Shown: positions 17,699 through 27,196, counted from the first letter of the stretch. The stretch: 64,000 nt of DNA from Spirochaetota bacterium (GCA_017302015.1 JAFLEE010000018.1:1-64000); one strand, 5' to 3'. A program made the numbers and translations. The notes: generated from the sequence alone by a model not told the origin.

Positions 17699-20692
17699 AT
17701 GGGTCAACTGAATCTCCCCTTTCATCCACCCGCTGACATCCTCATCTGCGGCAGCAGCCTGGGCGCTTGTGAACTCGCAGTCCAGATGGCCGAGCGCGGG
17801 AGGCGCACGGTCCTCGCCATGGAACGCGTCAATCCGTTCTATGAAGGCGTGGCGGCCCTGCGTTCCTGGGTCGAGGAGGGGGCGGGAAAGGCCTTCCCAT
17901 CCCTCTTGGGGCCGGTTTTGGCGAGACCCGAGTTCTGCGAAAGTATGGGTGGGCGCCTTTACTTCAACCCCGCGGCCGCTGTGATGGCGATCGAGGATGC
18001 CCTCTGCGATGCGGGGGTGAGCTTCTTCTATAACACCGCCCCTTCGCTTGCCCTGGCCCGGGGGAGGAGCCTCGCGGGGGTCGTGTTCGGTGGGAAGACT
18101 GGGCTTTTCGCCATCCCGGCGGAAGTGGTGGTGGATGCCACGCCTTCGGCCACGGTGGCCCAGGCGGCGGGGGTCGCATTCGATCCACCGGGGTCGCCTC
18201 GAATCCTGCATTACACGGTGGAACTCAGCCACCCCGTTCCGTCGTGCTCGGGGAAATACCGATCGGGCGACCTCGCGGTGGATTTTGAAATCCACCATCG
18301 ATATGCGTCCTTCGCGGTGGCATTATCCCCGGAATCGGACGGGCCCCTGGGAGAGATCGAAGACTTCCGCCGGGCCGCCGCGGCGGTCCTCGCCTTCGAA
18401 TACCGCGAGGGCGAGACGCGGTTTCGCGCCGCTGATGGGTATCTCATCGAGGGGGATGGGGGGGCCACGACGCTTCACGGGTGCGGCCAGGTGCGGGAAT
18501 ATCCCAACCTCTTCATCTTCGGCCCGCGTGGGACGCCGGGGGCGTCGGGGCGGAACAGCCTCCTCGGCCATCCCCACGATGCCTGGGCGCCTTTCGTGGC
18601 CGGATCCCGCGCCATCGATGAGCTCCTCGCCCGCGGTCCGAAGGAAAAGGGATCCGAACCCCTCCGCGCCATGAACGCCGCGGTCGATGGCCGTTGCGCG
18701 GGGCTGCTCCACCCAGAAGGCGAGGTCGGCGCGACCGATCCTGGCTTCGATGAGCCGGGGCTTGATGGGCGTGAGGTTGAGTTCTCGCCGCCCGCCCTTT
18801 CGCGCACGGCGCCGCTTTTGATCGCCGGCGCGGGAACCAGCGGCATCGCCGCGGCCTGGCGCGCGGGAAAAAAGGGGATGCAGGCCGTCTGCCTCGATCG
18901 AGGGCTGGAGCCGGGGGGTACCAACACCCTCGGGGGCGTGACCAAACTCTGGTATGGCAACGAAACGCCGGCGTTCAAGGCTTTCTACGAGGAGGTGGGC
19001 GCGACCCACGGCGGGCTCAATGCCGTGCCGTTCTCCCGAGCCCTTGGCCGCCTGGGGGTCCCGCTTTATCCGAACCTCTCCCTCACCGGGGTCACGAAGG
19101 CCGGCGAGAGGCTCACGTCCGTTCTCGCGGCCACGCCCCATGGGCTCATGGCCTTCGGCGCGGACCTCTTTATCGACGCCACGGGCGACGGGGCCCTGGC
19201 GGCCTGGGCGGGCGCCCCGTACCGCTTCGGCGGTGAACAGGACGATACGACGCTTTGGGGCTCGTTCGCTTATTTCGAGGCGGGGCGTCCCGAAGCGCGA
19301 CGCCCCTTCCTCTCCCCCTGCGACGAGCGCAGCGCCCGGGACGCGACGCGCTTTATCCTCGCCATGCGCCGCAATAGCCCGGTTCGTTTCGACGTGGCCC
19401 ATACGCCCGTGCCGTTCTATCTGGCCCCCCGCGAGAGCCGCCATATCGAAGGGCGGGGGGCGGTGGGCTACCTCGATGTGCTCGCGGGTCGCCGCTTCAA
19501 GCGGGGCATCCTCCGGGCACGGGGGAACCTCGATAATAAGGGCATCGCCACGAGCGACGCAGCCAAGGCGGGCTTCATCCCCGAGCATTGGCTCGAGGTC
19601 TTCGAGGCCACCATCCCCTACGACGCGTTCCTTTCCCCCGCGCTCTCCAATGGCTTCATCGCGGGCAAGGCCTACGCCATCACCCACGATGCCTTGGCCA
19701 TGGCGCGCATGCAGCGGGACCTCTATGTGCTCGGCATGGCGGCGGTCGAGGCCGCCTCGCTCGCCATGGGGCGCGGGAAGCGATTCGACGCCGTGCCGAT
19801 CGATGAGCTCCAGAGCGCCCTTTTCGATCTGGGCGCCTTGTCGCCCGGGGATATCGCCGAGGATGACCTGGGCTTCGGCGCGACCGCCGAGGCGTTGGCC
19901 CGCTCGGTGGCTCAGGCCGAATCCCTCGACGAAGCCTTGGTCGCTTCCGCGCGCCTCGCGATCCTGGGCAAGCCGACCGCCTTATCGGCTCTTTCCCCCT
20001 GGGCGTCGATCCATTCCCCCGCGCTCAGCCGCCTCCGCTGTTTCCTAGGGGACGAGCGCGGCGCCGAGATGCTTGCCGCGCAATGGCGGGTGGATTTGGG
20101 CGACGCAGGGCTTCCGCAAGAACTCTACCACGGCAAGCAGGCCACGCCGCACTTCATGCCCGATCAGGGCTATGCGCCCCTTCCTGCGCTTTCCCTTGGG
20201 AACCTCGCGGTCTCCCGCGCTGCCGAGATCAAGGGGCTTCTCTTGAGCCTCGCCTCAAGGCTCGAGCCCGAGTCGCTCGCGTTTAATGCGCGCTGGGGCT
20301 ATCTCTTCATCTTCGCCAACGCGTGCGAGGCCAACCCCGATCCCGTTTTCGCGCCGATCCTAGGGCGTCTGCGATCGAGCGCTCCCCTCTCCGTTCCCGT
20401 GGTCTCGCGCGGGGGGGACCTTCGCGGCGCCGTCGACCCCCACGCGGAACGCCACGGCTATTTGCGTCTGGCCCTCAGCCGAGCCATGGCGCGCTGCGGG
20501 AGCCCCGACGGCGCGCTGGCCCTCATCGGGTTTTTAGACGAGGCGCGCCTGCCGTGGGCGCGGAGCGCTCGCTCGGTGCTGCGCGAAATCAGCGGGATCG
20601 ACGCGGGGTTTGACGCCAAGGGTTGGACGCGCTGGCTCGAGAACCGGCGGGAGAATTTGCCCTGTGTCCCGGATAGTCGACGCTTTGGCTGA
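17699..20692 (+). CDS. Double FAD-dependent oxidoreductase with helical tail
   Basis: A 997-aa protein without signal peptide, built from two flavoprotein halves. The first half starts with a degenerate dinucleotide loop (ILICGSSLGACELA); the second, from about residue 370, has the canonical LLIAGAGTSGIAAAW followed by GGTNTLGG, typical of the FAD_oxidored/HdrA-like family seen in polysaccharide-degrading bacteria. From about residue 700 the sequence is alpha-helical and HEAT-like. The second half probably binds FAD and oxidises an alcohol or sugar acid; the first may be a non-binding copy. GGAG lies 6 nt before ATG 17699. It faces away from an EFR1 ferredoxin. The substrate is unknown. Confidence 0.75.
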   Translation: MGQLNLPFHPPADILICGSSLGACELAVQMAERGRRTVLAMERVNPFYEGVAALRSWVEEGAGKAFPSLLGPVLARPEFCESMGGRLYFNPAAAVMAIEDALCDAGVSFFYNTAPSLALARGRSLAGVVFGGKTGLFAIPAEVVVDATPSATVAQAAGVAFDPPGSPRILHYTVELSHPVPSCSGKYRSGDLAVDFEIHHRYASFAVALSPESDGPLGEIEDFRRAAAAVLAFEYREGETRFRAADGYLIEGDGGATTLHGCGQVREYPNLFIFGPRGTPGASGRNSLLGHPHDAWAPFVAGSRAIDELLARGPKEKGSEPLRAMNAAVDGRCAGLLHPEGEVGATDPGFDEPGLDGREVEFSPPALSRTAPLLIAGAGTSGIAAAWRAGKKGMQAVCLDRGLEPGGTNTLGGVTKLWYGNETPAFKAFYEEVGATHGGLNAVPFSRALGRLGVPLYPNLSLTGVTKAGERLTSVLAATPHGLMAFGADLFIDATGDGALAAWAGAPYRFGGEQDDTTLWGSFAYFEAGRPEARRPFLSPCDERSARDATRFILAMRRNSPVRFDVAHTPVPFYLAPRESRHIEGRGAVGYLDVLAGRRFKRGILRARGNLDNKGIATSDAAKAGFIPEHWLEVFEATIPYDAFLSPALSNGFIAGKAYAITHDALAMARMQRDLYVLGMAAVEAASLAMGRGKRFDAVPIDELQSALFDLGALSPGDIAEDDLGFGATAEALARSVAQAESLDEALVASARLAILGKPTALSALSPWASIHSPALSRLRCFLGDERGAEMLAAQWRVDLGDAGLPQELYHGKQATPHFMPDQGYAPLPALSLGNLAVSRAAEIKGLLLSLASRLEPESLAFNARWGYLFIFANACEANPDPVFAPILGRLRSSAPLSVPVVSRGGDLRGAVDPHAERHGYLRLALSRAMARCGSPDGALALIGFLDEARLPWARSARSVLREISGIDAGFDAKGWTRWLENRRENLPCVPDSRRFG

Positions 20693-20707
20693 AAGCGCCT
20701 GCCGCGG

Positions 20708-20743
20708 GTTGGCCTTCCCGTCGCAGAACGAATAGAGGCCAAC
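20708..20743. terminator. Inverted repeat between convergent genes
   Basis: GTTGGCCT (20708-20715) and AGGCCAAC (20736-20743) are a perfect 8-bp inverted repeat with a 20-nt loop, in the 126-bp gap between two convergent genes. A T5 run follows on the plus strand at 20758. A role in ending the flavoprotein transcript is possible, though the loop is long. Confidence 0.3.
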
Positions 20744-20818
20744 GACGGTCTTGGATGTTTTTCCCCCGTTCCGCCCCGCGAACGTGTCGGTCGCCGCCGC
20801 CGGGCCGTCCTCCCCGCC

Positions 20819-23800
20819 CTATTCCAGGCGCCCGAAGCCCAGGAGCGATGGGTCCTTATTCCCGCCGATGCCGCCGAACCATTCGATCCAACGGATGCGC
20901 CCCTTGCCATCGTTCTCATTGACGAGGAAGGCGAAGCGCAGGGCGGGGGAGGATGCGTCGTACTTCATCCCGAGCTTCTCGAAGGGGACCCTGGCCTCGT
21001 AGACCGTATGGTCCCCCGCTCGGCGCACGGCGATGGGGATGTCCCAAAGCCCGGCGAGTTTCGGGGAGGACGGGACATGGCACCAGGCCAGGGGGCCGTT
21101 CGGGCCCAGGGCCATGCTGAACTCGGTGAGCTTGCCCTCGGGGCTGCTGAGGGCGACTTGCACGCAATCGCCCCGCCAGATGTCGCCGTTGCCGTAGGCC
21201 TGCACATGCACGTCATCCACCACGTCGAAGAGGAAGACCATCGCTTGGTCGTCATGGGCGACGACGGCTTTCACCGAGAGGTCTTTCGGGCCCTTCCACA
21301 GCGGGGTATTGGGGTCGAAGGCGATGTCGTGGACGGCGGAAGCGGAATCCAGAATGAGGGCGGGGGCCTTGGCGGGCCAGGCGTCCCCCGGCTTCCAACC
21401 CGCGGGGAGGCGGGCGATCTTGTAGGCCGCCACGACGGATTGGGGGAGGAACAGGTTCTTGACGTTCGCCTCGGGGGCGTTGAGGGTGAAGTAATGGTTG
21501 CGAAGCCCGAGGCGTTCCCCGGCCGGGAAGACGACCGAAAAGGTGAGGGATCGGGAAGCGCCCGGGGCCAGGGAGAAGGTCTGGCTTTCGAGCACGGCGC
21601 TCTTCTCGTCCATCCACTTGAGTTCGACCTGGGCGGGCTTCGTCCAGGGGCTCTTCACGGTCACCGTGAAGTCGGCCTTCTCGCCGGGGCTCCCCGCGAC
21701 CACCGCGGGCGCCGTGAAGAGGGAGGCATCGCCCTTCGCCGCCGCCACGGGGGCGCGGGTGATGAGATAGATCGGGTAGGCGCTCACGCTCACGAGTACC
21801 TTGCCCGCTTCCGGGGCGAGGGTCTCCTCGCGGCCGAGGAGGTCGACGCGGGTGACGGGCTGGGCCGTCTCGAGGGAGAAGAGCACATTGGCGTCGGCGG
21901 CCCGGGGCCAGACCACGTGCACCCGCTCGCCGCCGGGGGCCTTGAATCGGTAGGCGAAGAGGCGGGGGTCCAGTTCCGGGGCCCCGTCGGGGACGGTATT
22001 GGCGAGGCGGCGGATGAGTTCGTTGTAGGCGACGAAGGCGGGCTTCGGCCGATTCTCGCTCGTGACGAGCCCGAAGGAATCGTCGGCGCCGGGGTCCATA
22101 TCCCAATAATCCTGCACGGTGAACCACGAGTAGAACTCGGTGTTCGAACGTGACTTCGCGTAGGCGATCTTCTTCACCAGGGTCGCGGCCTGGGAACGGT
22201 AGCCGTTATAGTCGTAGAGCGAGCGCTCACCGCTTTCGGTATTGCAGATCGGCACGCGCACCCCGGCTTCGGCCAAGTAGCCCTCGACCATCCCCTGGAG
22301 TTCGACGTAATTATCGAGCCGCCCGTGGGAGTGGAAGGCCGCGAGGTCGTAGAAGCCCTTGCCCTGCTGGTAGACGTCTTTCGTGAAGCCCTTCTTCTCC
22401 CGGGGGTGCTTCACCATGAGGCCGCCCGTGGCGATCCCGATCTTGGGCGAGACGGCCTTCAGGTTTGTGTAGAAGGCGCGCTGCATGGCGAGGTACTCAG
22501 CGATGCCCCCCTTGAAGGCCTCGCCGTCGGGTTCGTTCCAGAGTTCGAAGTACTTCACGTTGGGGAAGCGGTTGAGGTACGCGCCCAGATGGCGCACATG
22601 CTCGCCGAAAGCCGCGTAGTCGGAGGGGCCGGCGCCGTAGGCCGCGCCGGTCCATTCGGGGGCGATGGTGTAGCAGATGAAGGCGTCGATGCCGTACTTC
22701 TCCAGGATCTTGAGCATGGGCGTGAACCCCTCCGCCGGCCCCACGAAGCCCCGCTCCTGCTCGAAGCGCGGGCCGGTGATGCCGAAGCGCACGAGATCGA
22801 CCCCGAGGGCGCCGATCCATTCCTTATGCAGCAGGTTCTCTTCCTCCCCCTCCCACATCTCCTGGTCCTCGGCCCCGAACCACATGGGGGAGCGGTTGAT
22901 GCGGGCGCCATTGGGGTTGAACACGGCGAATGAGTCCTCGGCGATATAATTCGCCGCCCCGGAGACCGAGAGGCCCACGCGGTAATGCCCGATCGGTTGG
23001 GGCGCGACGCTGAAGGCGGCGGTCGCGCTCCCGTGGGCCGGGATCGAGAGGCGCTTCTCGTCCTTGGAAACCGGCTTGCCGAAGAAATCCGTGACGTCGA
23101 TGGCGACGGAAACGGCGGCGTCCTTGGCGGTCTGGTTGCGCAGGCGATAGAGGATGGAGGTTGCCTCCCCCGGGCGCGCGCCGAGGCCGCGGTAGATGGG
23201 GGTGAGCGAGACGAGTTTGCGTGGATCGGTCGTCTCTCCCGAGAGGGTGAGATCGTCGAGGAAGATCTCGCCCCGGCCGGCGGCCGATCCCACCAGGGTG
23301 ACGGCATGGATGCCCACGGGGCCCTCCATCGCCGCGGGGCCCGTGAGCGCCAGGCGGTATTCCTTCCACACGTTCTTCTCGAGCCCCACGGCTTCCGTCG
23401 AGGCCTTCTTCCCCTTCGCGTCGATCATTTCAAAGGCGAGCTTGGCCCCATAATCCTTGGGGTTGGCCCAGAACGAGACCATGCGGGGCGAGTGCAACCG
23501 GTTCTCCATGATCTTCGCGCGCCGGAACGACAGGCGGTAGGGCCCCGCCGCTTCGGTGAAATCGTAGCGGATCACCCCGGCCCACTCATCGTGGGCGGCT
23601 TCCTTGCGCGTGGAGCAGAGGAAGACGTGCCCGGCGTACCAGCGCCCCTTGGCCCCCTCGGAGAGGATCGCCCTCCAACTGCCCACATCCTCGAAATCGG
23701 CCACGACCGCTTCCACCGGCGTGCCCTTCGCGTGGGCGCGGAAGCGGGCGAGCACCTCGTCGGCGCCGAGGGCCGCGGGCAGCAGCCGCACCTCGTCGAG

Positions 23801-24376
23801 GGCTCCCTTGAGGCCCTCCGGGCTCCACGAACCCATGCGGCCGATGAGGACGGGTTCCGAGATTTCAGGGAGGGTGAGGGCGGCCTTGCGGACGAAGGGA
23901 TTCCCGTTGAGATAGAGGGTGAGCGAAGTTCCATCGTATACGCCGGCCAGGTGGTACCACGTGCCGGGGAGGAGGGCCTCCTTCTCGGTCTGGACGATGG
24001 TGGTCTTGTCGGCGGCGGTCTTCACCTCGAAGCGGAAACCGTTGCCGGGGCCCCGGTAATAGAGGGCCGCGCCGCATTTGCCGCCGGCGCCCCAGCGGGT
24101 GAGGATGCCCGCCCATTGCTGCTCGAGTTGATCGAGGCGCACCCAGGCCTCGAGGGTGAAGCGGTCGCCGCCGAGGGGGGGCGCTTGGGCCTCGAGGCTG
24201 CCCGACCCGTCGAGGAAGAGGGCCTTCCCCGCGATGCCGTCGATGCGGCCGGGCTTGCCGAGGGTCTTGCCGCCCCAATCCTCGCTTTCGAAGTTCCATT
24301 CGCCCAGCGCCTGGGCGGCGGCGAAGGCGAAGAGGAAGGGGAGCAGGCGCAGGAGGAGGGACAAGCTTTGGCGCAT
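20819..24376 (-). CDS. Secreted LamG-GH39-like-CBM9 glycosidase
   Basis: An 1185-aa exported multidomain enzyme. After a signal peptide (about 1-25) comes a LamG/concanavalin-type domain (about 30-205), a beta-sandwich (about 215-375), beta-rich linkers, then a GH39-like barrel. YFELWNEPDGEAF carries the probable acid/base E615 and ICNTESGERS the probable nucleophile E714. Further beta domains end in a CBM9-like module (about 1010-1180). Start ATG 24376 has AGGA 6 nt upstream. It is divergent from an AraC regulator, repeating the arrangement at 12927-16313. The two carbohydrate-binding ends suggest an insoluble or branched polymer; the bond cut is unknown. Confidence 0.78.
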   Translation of the reverse strand: MRQSLSLLLRLLPFLFAFAAAQALGEWNFESEDWGGKTLGKPGRIDGIAGKALFLDGSGSLEAQAPPLGGDRFTLEAWVRLDQLEQQWAGILTRWGAGGKCGAALYYRGPGNGFRFEVKTAADKTTIVQTEKEALLPGTWYHLAGVYDGTSLTLYLNGNPFVRKAALTLPEISEPVLIGRMGSWSPEGLKGALDEVRLLPAALGADEVLARFRAHAKGTPVEAVVADFEDVGSWRAILSEGAKGRWYAGHVFLCSTRKEAAHDEWAGVIRYDFTEAAGPYRLSFRRAKIMENRLHSPRMVSFWANPKDYGAKLAFEMIDAKGKKASTEAVGLEKNVWKEYRLALTGPAAMEGPVGIHAVTLVGSAAGRGEIFLDDLTLSGETTDPRKLVSLTPIYRGLGARPGEATSILYRLRNQTAKDAAVSVAIDVTDFFGKPVSKDEKRLSIPAHGSATAAFSVAPQPIGHYRVGLSVSGAANYIAEDSFAVFNPNGARINRSPMWFGAEDQEMWEGEEENLLHKEWIGALGVDLVRFGITGPRFEQERGFVGPAEGFTPMLKILEKYGIDAFICYTIAPEWTGAAYGAGPSDYAAFGEHVRHLGAYLNRFPNVKYFELWNEPDGEAFKGGIAEYLAMQRAFYTNLKAVSPKIGIATGGLMVKHPREKKGFTKDVYQQGKGFYDLAAFHSHGRLDNYVELQGMVEGYLAEAGVRVPICNTESGERSLYDYNGYRSQAATLVKKIAYAKSRSNTEFYSWFTVQDYWDMDPGADDSFGLVTSENRPKPAFVAYNELIRRLANTVPDGAPELDPRLFAYRFKAPGGERVHVVWPRAADANVLFSLETAQPVTRVDLLGREETLAPEAGKVLVSVSAYPIYLITRAPVAAAKGDASLFTAPAVVAGSPGEKADFTVTVKSPWTKPAQVELKWMDEKSAVLESQTFSLAPGASRSLTFSVVFPAGERLGLRNHYFTLNAPEANVKNLFLPQSVVAAYKIARLPAGWKPGDAWPAKAPALILDSASAVHDIAFDPNTPLWKGPKDLSVKAVVAHDDQAMVFLFDVVDDVHVQAYGNGDIWRGDCVQVALSSPEGKLTEFSMALGPNGPLAWCHVPSSPKLAGLWDIPIAVRRAGDHTVYEARVPFEKLGMKYDASSPALRFAFLVNENDGKGRIRWIEWFGGIGGNKDPSLLGFGRLE

Positions 24377-24443
24377 AGGATTTCCTGCCCCTATTTTCCG
24401 TTGGATTCGGGGCGAGAACGGTCAGGTTCCATCAATGGCGAAA

Positions 24444-24473
24444 TTGACACGGCCCGCCTTCCGAAGCCATGAT
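24444..24473 (+). promoter_or_regulatory. Promoter of the AraC gene
   Basis: TTGACA at 24444-24449 and CATGAT at 24468-24473 are 18 bp apart. The predicted start near 24480 is about 3 nt before the ATG at 24483, another leaderless arrangement. Confidence 0.4.
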
Positions 24474-24482
24474 TTCCAGGCC

Positions 24483-25409
24483 ATGCCCCCCTTGACGACC
24501 TACGAGGCCCACGGCACGGCGACCTATTTGCGCCGCCCCCACGAAGACGGTGTGGTCGTGGAGAACTTCACCGCCCTAAGCCGCCTGCGCGCCCACCACG
24601 CCGCGCCGCCCACCGAGGCGCATCGCCACGAGACCCTCGAGATCCACTACGTCGCCCGGGGCCAGCAACACCAAACGCTCTCGGGGAAGACCTATCTCCT
24701 CGCCCCCGGCGACGTGCTGGTCGCCCAACCCGGGGAACTCCATTTCAGCGGCCTCTTCCAGGAAAAGCGCCTGGAGTACGATCTCTCCATCGACCTGCGG
24801 GGACCCAAGGGCCGTTTCCTCGGTTTCCGTGGGGAGGAAGCGGAGGCCTTTCGGGATTCCCTGCGCCGATTGCCGCCCTTCTTCGCCACGGGAAACGAAC
24901 TGAAGGGCCCCCTCGACGGGATCCTCGCCCAGTACGCGCGGCCCCTGCCCCATAAGGGGATCGCCCTCATGGCGTCGGTCGCCGCCTTCCTCGTCGATCT
25001 CATCGATGCGAGCCATCGGGGGGCCAAGCGCCCGGTCTCCGCGCCCATTGCCCGCGTCGCCCGGCTCATCCGCGAGGGGCTCGGCGAGAAGGGAAATGCG
25101 GCGCAGTGGGCCCGCGCGGCGGGGCTGACTCCGTCGGGCCTGCGCCAACGCTTCACGCGGGAACTGGGGATGTCCCCGAAGGAGTTCGAATCCCGGGAAC
25201 GCCTAGAGGCCGCGGGCCGCCTTCTTCGCGCGACGGAGCGCAGCGTCACCGACATCGCCCTCAGCCTCGGCTATTCCTCGAGCCAGCATTTCGCCAAGCA
25301 ATTCCGCCTGGGGTGGCGCTGCACGCCGCGGGAGTACCGGGGAGCTGCCCGAGCGGGCGACCACGGGCGCTCTCCGACTCAAGCAGATGCTTGCCAGGAG
25401 CCTGTGTGA
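24483..25409 (+). CDS. AraC-family regulator, divergent from LamG-GH39 gene
   Basis: A 308-aa AraC-type regulator. The N-terminal cupin domain (HRHETLEIHYVARG to LLAPGDVLVAQPGELHF) would bind a sugar; the C-terminal part holds two helix-turn-helices (NAAQWARAAGLTPSGLRQRF and VTDIALSLGYSSSQHFAKQF). It probably activates the divergent LamG-GH39 gene. An in-frame ATG lies at 24435, but a TTGACA/CATGAT promoter within that stretch favours 24483. The last codons, QEPV and the stop, lie inside the terminal repeat of a MITE-like element, so the natural C-terminus may have been replaced by insertion. Confidence 0.85.
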   Translation: MPPLTTYEAHGTATYLRRPHEDGVVVENFTALSRLRAHHAAPPTEAHRHETLEIHYVARGQQHQTLSGKTYLLAPGDVLVAQPGELHFSGLFQEKRLEYDLSIDLRGPKGRFLGFRGEEAEAFRDSLRRLPPFFATGNELKGPLDGILAQYARPLPHKGIALMASVAAFLVDLIDASHRGAKRPVSAPIARVARLIREGLGEKGNAAQWARAAGLTPSGLRQRFTRELGMSPKEFESRERLEAAGRLLRATERSVTDIALSLGYSSSQHFAKQFRLGWRCTPREYRGAARAGDHGRSPTQADACQEPV

Positions 25410-25536
25410 CTTATTTCTATAAGCGCGATAATTGCCGGATTCGCAAGCGGAGGAGGTGAATCGATGCGTCGTCACCCGTTGAAAGCGGTTTCTGCCTGGC
25501 GATTCCGGCAAATGGGGAGAAGTTAAACAGGCTCCT
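25396..25536. mobile_element. 141-bp MITE-like palindromic element
   Basis: AGGAGCCTGTGTGACTT (25396-25412) and AAGTTAAACAGGCTCCT (25520-25536) are inverted repeats matching at 15 of 17 positions. Inside, AATTGCCGGATTCGC (25430-25444) and GCGATTCCGGCAAAT (25499-25513) form a second inverted pair matching at 13 of 15. The whole element could fold into one hairpin; it encodes no protein and carries stop codons used by both flanking convergent genes. This is the layout of a MITE mobilised by an IS elsewhere. No clear target duplication was found, so a structured shared 3' end is the alternative. Confidence 0.55.
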
Positions 25537-27073
25537 AGCGCGAATCCAGGGGCGTGAGGGAATCGGCGGCGCGCACGACCTCGACGATCTCCTTGGCCGT
25601 TTCGGCGTCGGTGAAGCCGGCGGAGAGCACGTCGCTGGTGAAGAGCATGGAGATGCGCGCCAAGGCGCGTAGCTGCTCCCGGGGGTTCTCCTTCGGCGTG
25701 AGGATGAGGAAGACGTGGCGCACGGGCTTGCCATCGGCGGCGTGGAGGTCGAGCCCCTCGCGCAGGCGGGCGTAGGCGATGCGCGTCTGGGCCAGGCCCT
25801 CGAGGCGCGCGTGGGGCAGGGCGAGGCCCGAGCCGGCCGTGGTGAAGCGTTCCCGCTCATACTGCATGACCCGGTCGAGGATCTTGGCCCTCGGGGGGCG
25901 GGGGACCTTCAGGGCGAGGCGCTCCACGAGGGCGGCGACCACTTCCTCCATCCCGGAGGCCTCGAGGTTGAGCAGGAGGTCGTCTTGGGCCAGGTGATCG
26001 GCGAGGCGCCAGGTATGGCCGACCTCGAACTCGTCGACGATCTCGCCCACGAGTTCCTCAAGCACGTCCTCGAAGGTGACGATGCCGATGGGCTTGCCGC
26101 CATCCTCGACCACCTGGGCCATATTGGTGGAGAGTCGCTGGATGGTGGGCAGGAGGTCGGAGAGGTTCAAGCTGGCCGCGACCTGCGGCAGGTGGCGCAG
26201 GGATTTGTCGAGGTCGATGGGCGCTCCGTCGCGCATTTGGCCGAGGAGGAGTTCCTTCAGGTAGACGTAACCTACGGGCTTTCGCGGATTGCCGTCGCAG
26301 ACGGGGTAGCGGCTATGCTGGCGCTCGAGGATCACCGCGCGGTTGGCCTCCCACGGCTGCTTGAGGTCGAGCATGGCCACCCGCTCGAGGGGCACCATGA
26401 TGGACTTGGCGGTGTAATCCCCCAGGTCGAGCACATTCTCGCACAGGAGCACCTTGGCCAGGCTCATCTTCCCCTCGGAATGGGACTGGCTGAGCACGAG
26501 GCGCAGCTCCTCCTTGGAGAAGACCGGCTCGGATTCGGTCACGGCGGACACGCCGAGGAGCCGCAGGATCGCGTTGGAGAGGGAATTGAGCGCCATGAGC
26601 GGGCCCCACAGGAGCAGGTAGGCCCCCTGCATCACGGGCGCCGCGGCGCGCAGCGAGGTTTCGGCCCGGGCGATGGCCAGGTACTTGGGCACCTGCTCGC
26701 CGAGGACGATGTGGAGCCCCGTGATGAGGGTGAAGGCCGCGGCGAGGGAGACCGAGTGGCGCAGGGCGGGGGAGAGGGCGCCGAAGGATTCGAAGAGCGG
26801 GGAGAAGAGTTGGGCGAAGGCGGATTCCCCGACCCAGCCGAGGGCCAGGCTCGCCATCGTGATTCCCAATTGGGAGGCTGCCAGGTAGCGGTCCATGCGG
26901 CGGTGCATGGAGAGCGCGAGGGCGGCGGAGCGGGCCTTGGCGCGCTCCTGGATCTCGAGTTGGGTCTTTCGGGCGCGCACCAAGGCGAACTCGAAGAGCA
27001 CGAAGAACGCGTTGGCCCCCACCAGGAGGATCGCGGCGAGGCATTTGAGGAGGATGGCGGAGGAAGCTGACAT
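25535..27073 (-). CDS. CorC/HlyC-type CNNM exporter with C-terminal EIIA domain
   Basis: A 512-aa membrane protein. Residues about 1-200 are a DUF21/CNNM transmembrane domain with four hydrophobic stretches (FEFALVRARKTQLE, then LHIVLGEQVPKYLA). Two CBS domains follow (about 210-330). The last 145 residues are a PTS EIIA type 2 domain with a phosphorylatable-looking histidine H421 in GLALPHARLEG. CNNM/CorC proteins export Mg2+ or Co2+; EIIA fusion suggests control by phosphorylation or use of the fold as a sensor. No other PTS gene is present. It ends inside a MITE-like repeat, converging on the AraC gene. No strong promoter was found. Confidence 0.85.
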   Translation of the reverse strand: MSASSAILLKCLAAILLVGANAFFVLFEFALVRARKTQLEIQERAKARSAALALSMHRRMDRYLAASQLGITMASLALGWVGESAFAQLFSPLFESFGALSPALRHSVSLAAAFTLITGLHIVLGEQVPKYLAIARAETSLRAAAPVMQGAYLLLWGPLMALNSLSNAILRLLGVSAVTESEPVFSKEELRLVLSQSHSEGKMSLAKVLLCENVLDLGDYTAKSIMVPLERVAMLDLKQPWEANRAVILERQHSRYPVCDGNPRKPVGYVYLKELLLGQMRDGAPIDLDKSLRHLPQVAASLNLSDLLPTIQRLSTNMAQVVEDGGKPIGIVTFEDVLEELVGEIVDEFEVGHTWRLADHLAQDDLLLNLEASGMEEVVAALVERLALKVPRPPRAKILDRVMQYERERFTTAGSGLALPHARLEGLAQTRIAYARLREGLDLHAADGKPVRHVFLILTPKENPREQLRALARISMLFTSDVLSAGFTDAETAKEIVEVVRAADSLTPLDSR

Positions 27074-27166
27074 GGGAAAGGGGCCCTTATCTTATCCTAG
27101 GAGGCTGCTCGAAGGATCCGCCCGCCGCGGTTGCCGCTGTGAGCGTGGAGAGGATTCGGCGCATGG

Positions 27167-27196
27167 CGCGATTCGACGGGGTTCGCGTTTTTTTTT
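27167..27196 (+). terminator. Factor-independent terminator with no gene before it
   Basis: CGCGA (27167-27171) pairs with TCGCG (27083-type arm at 27183-27187) around an 11-nt loop, directly followed by nine T residues (27188-27196). Both flanking genes lie on the minus strand, so this plus-strand terminator has no visible protein gene; it may end an unannotated small RNA. Confidence 0.4.
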
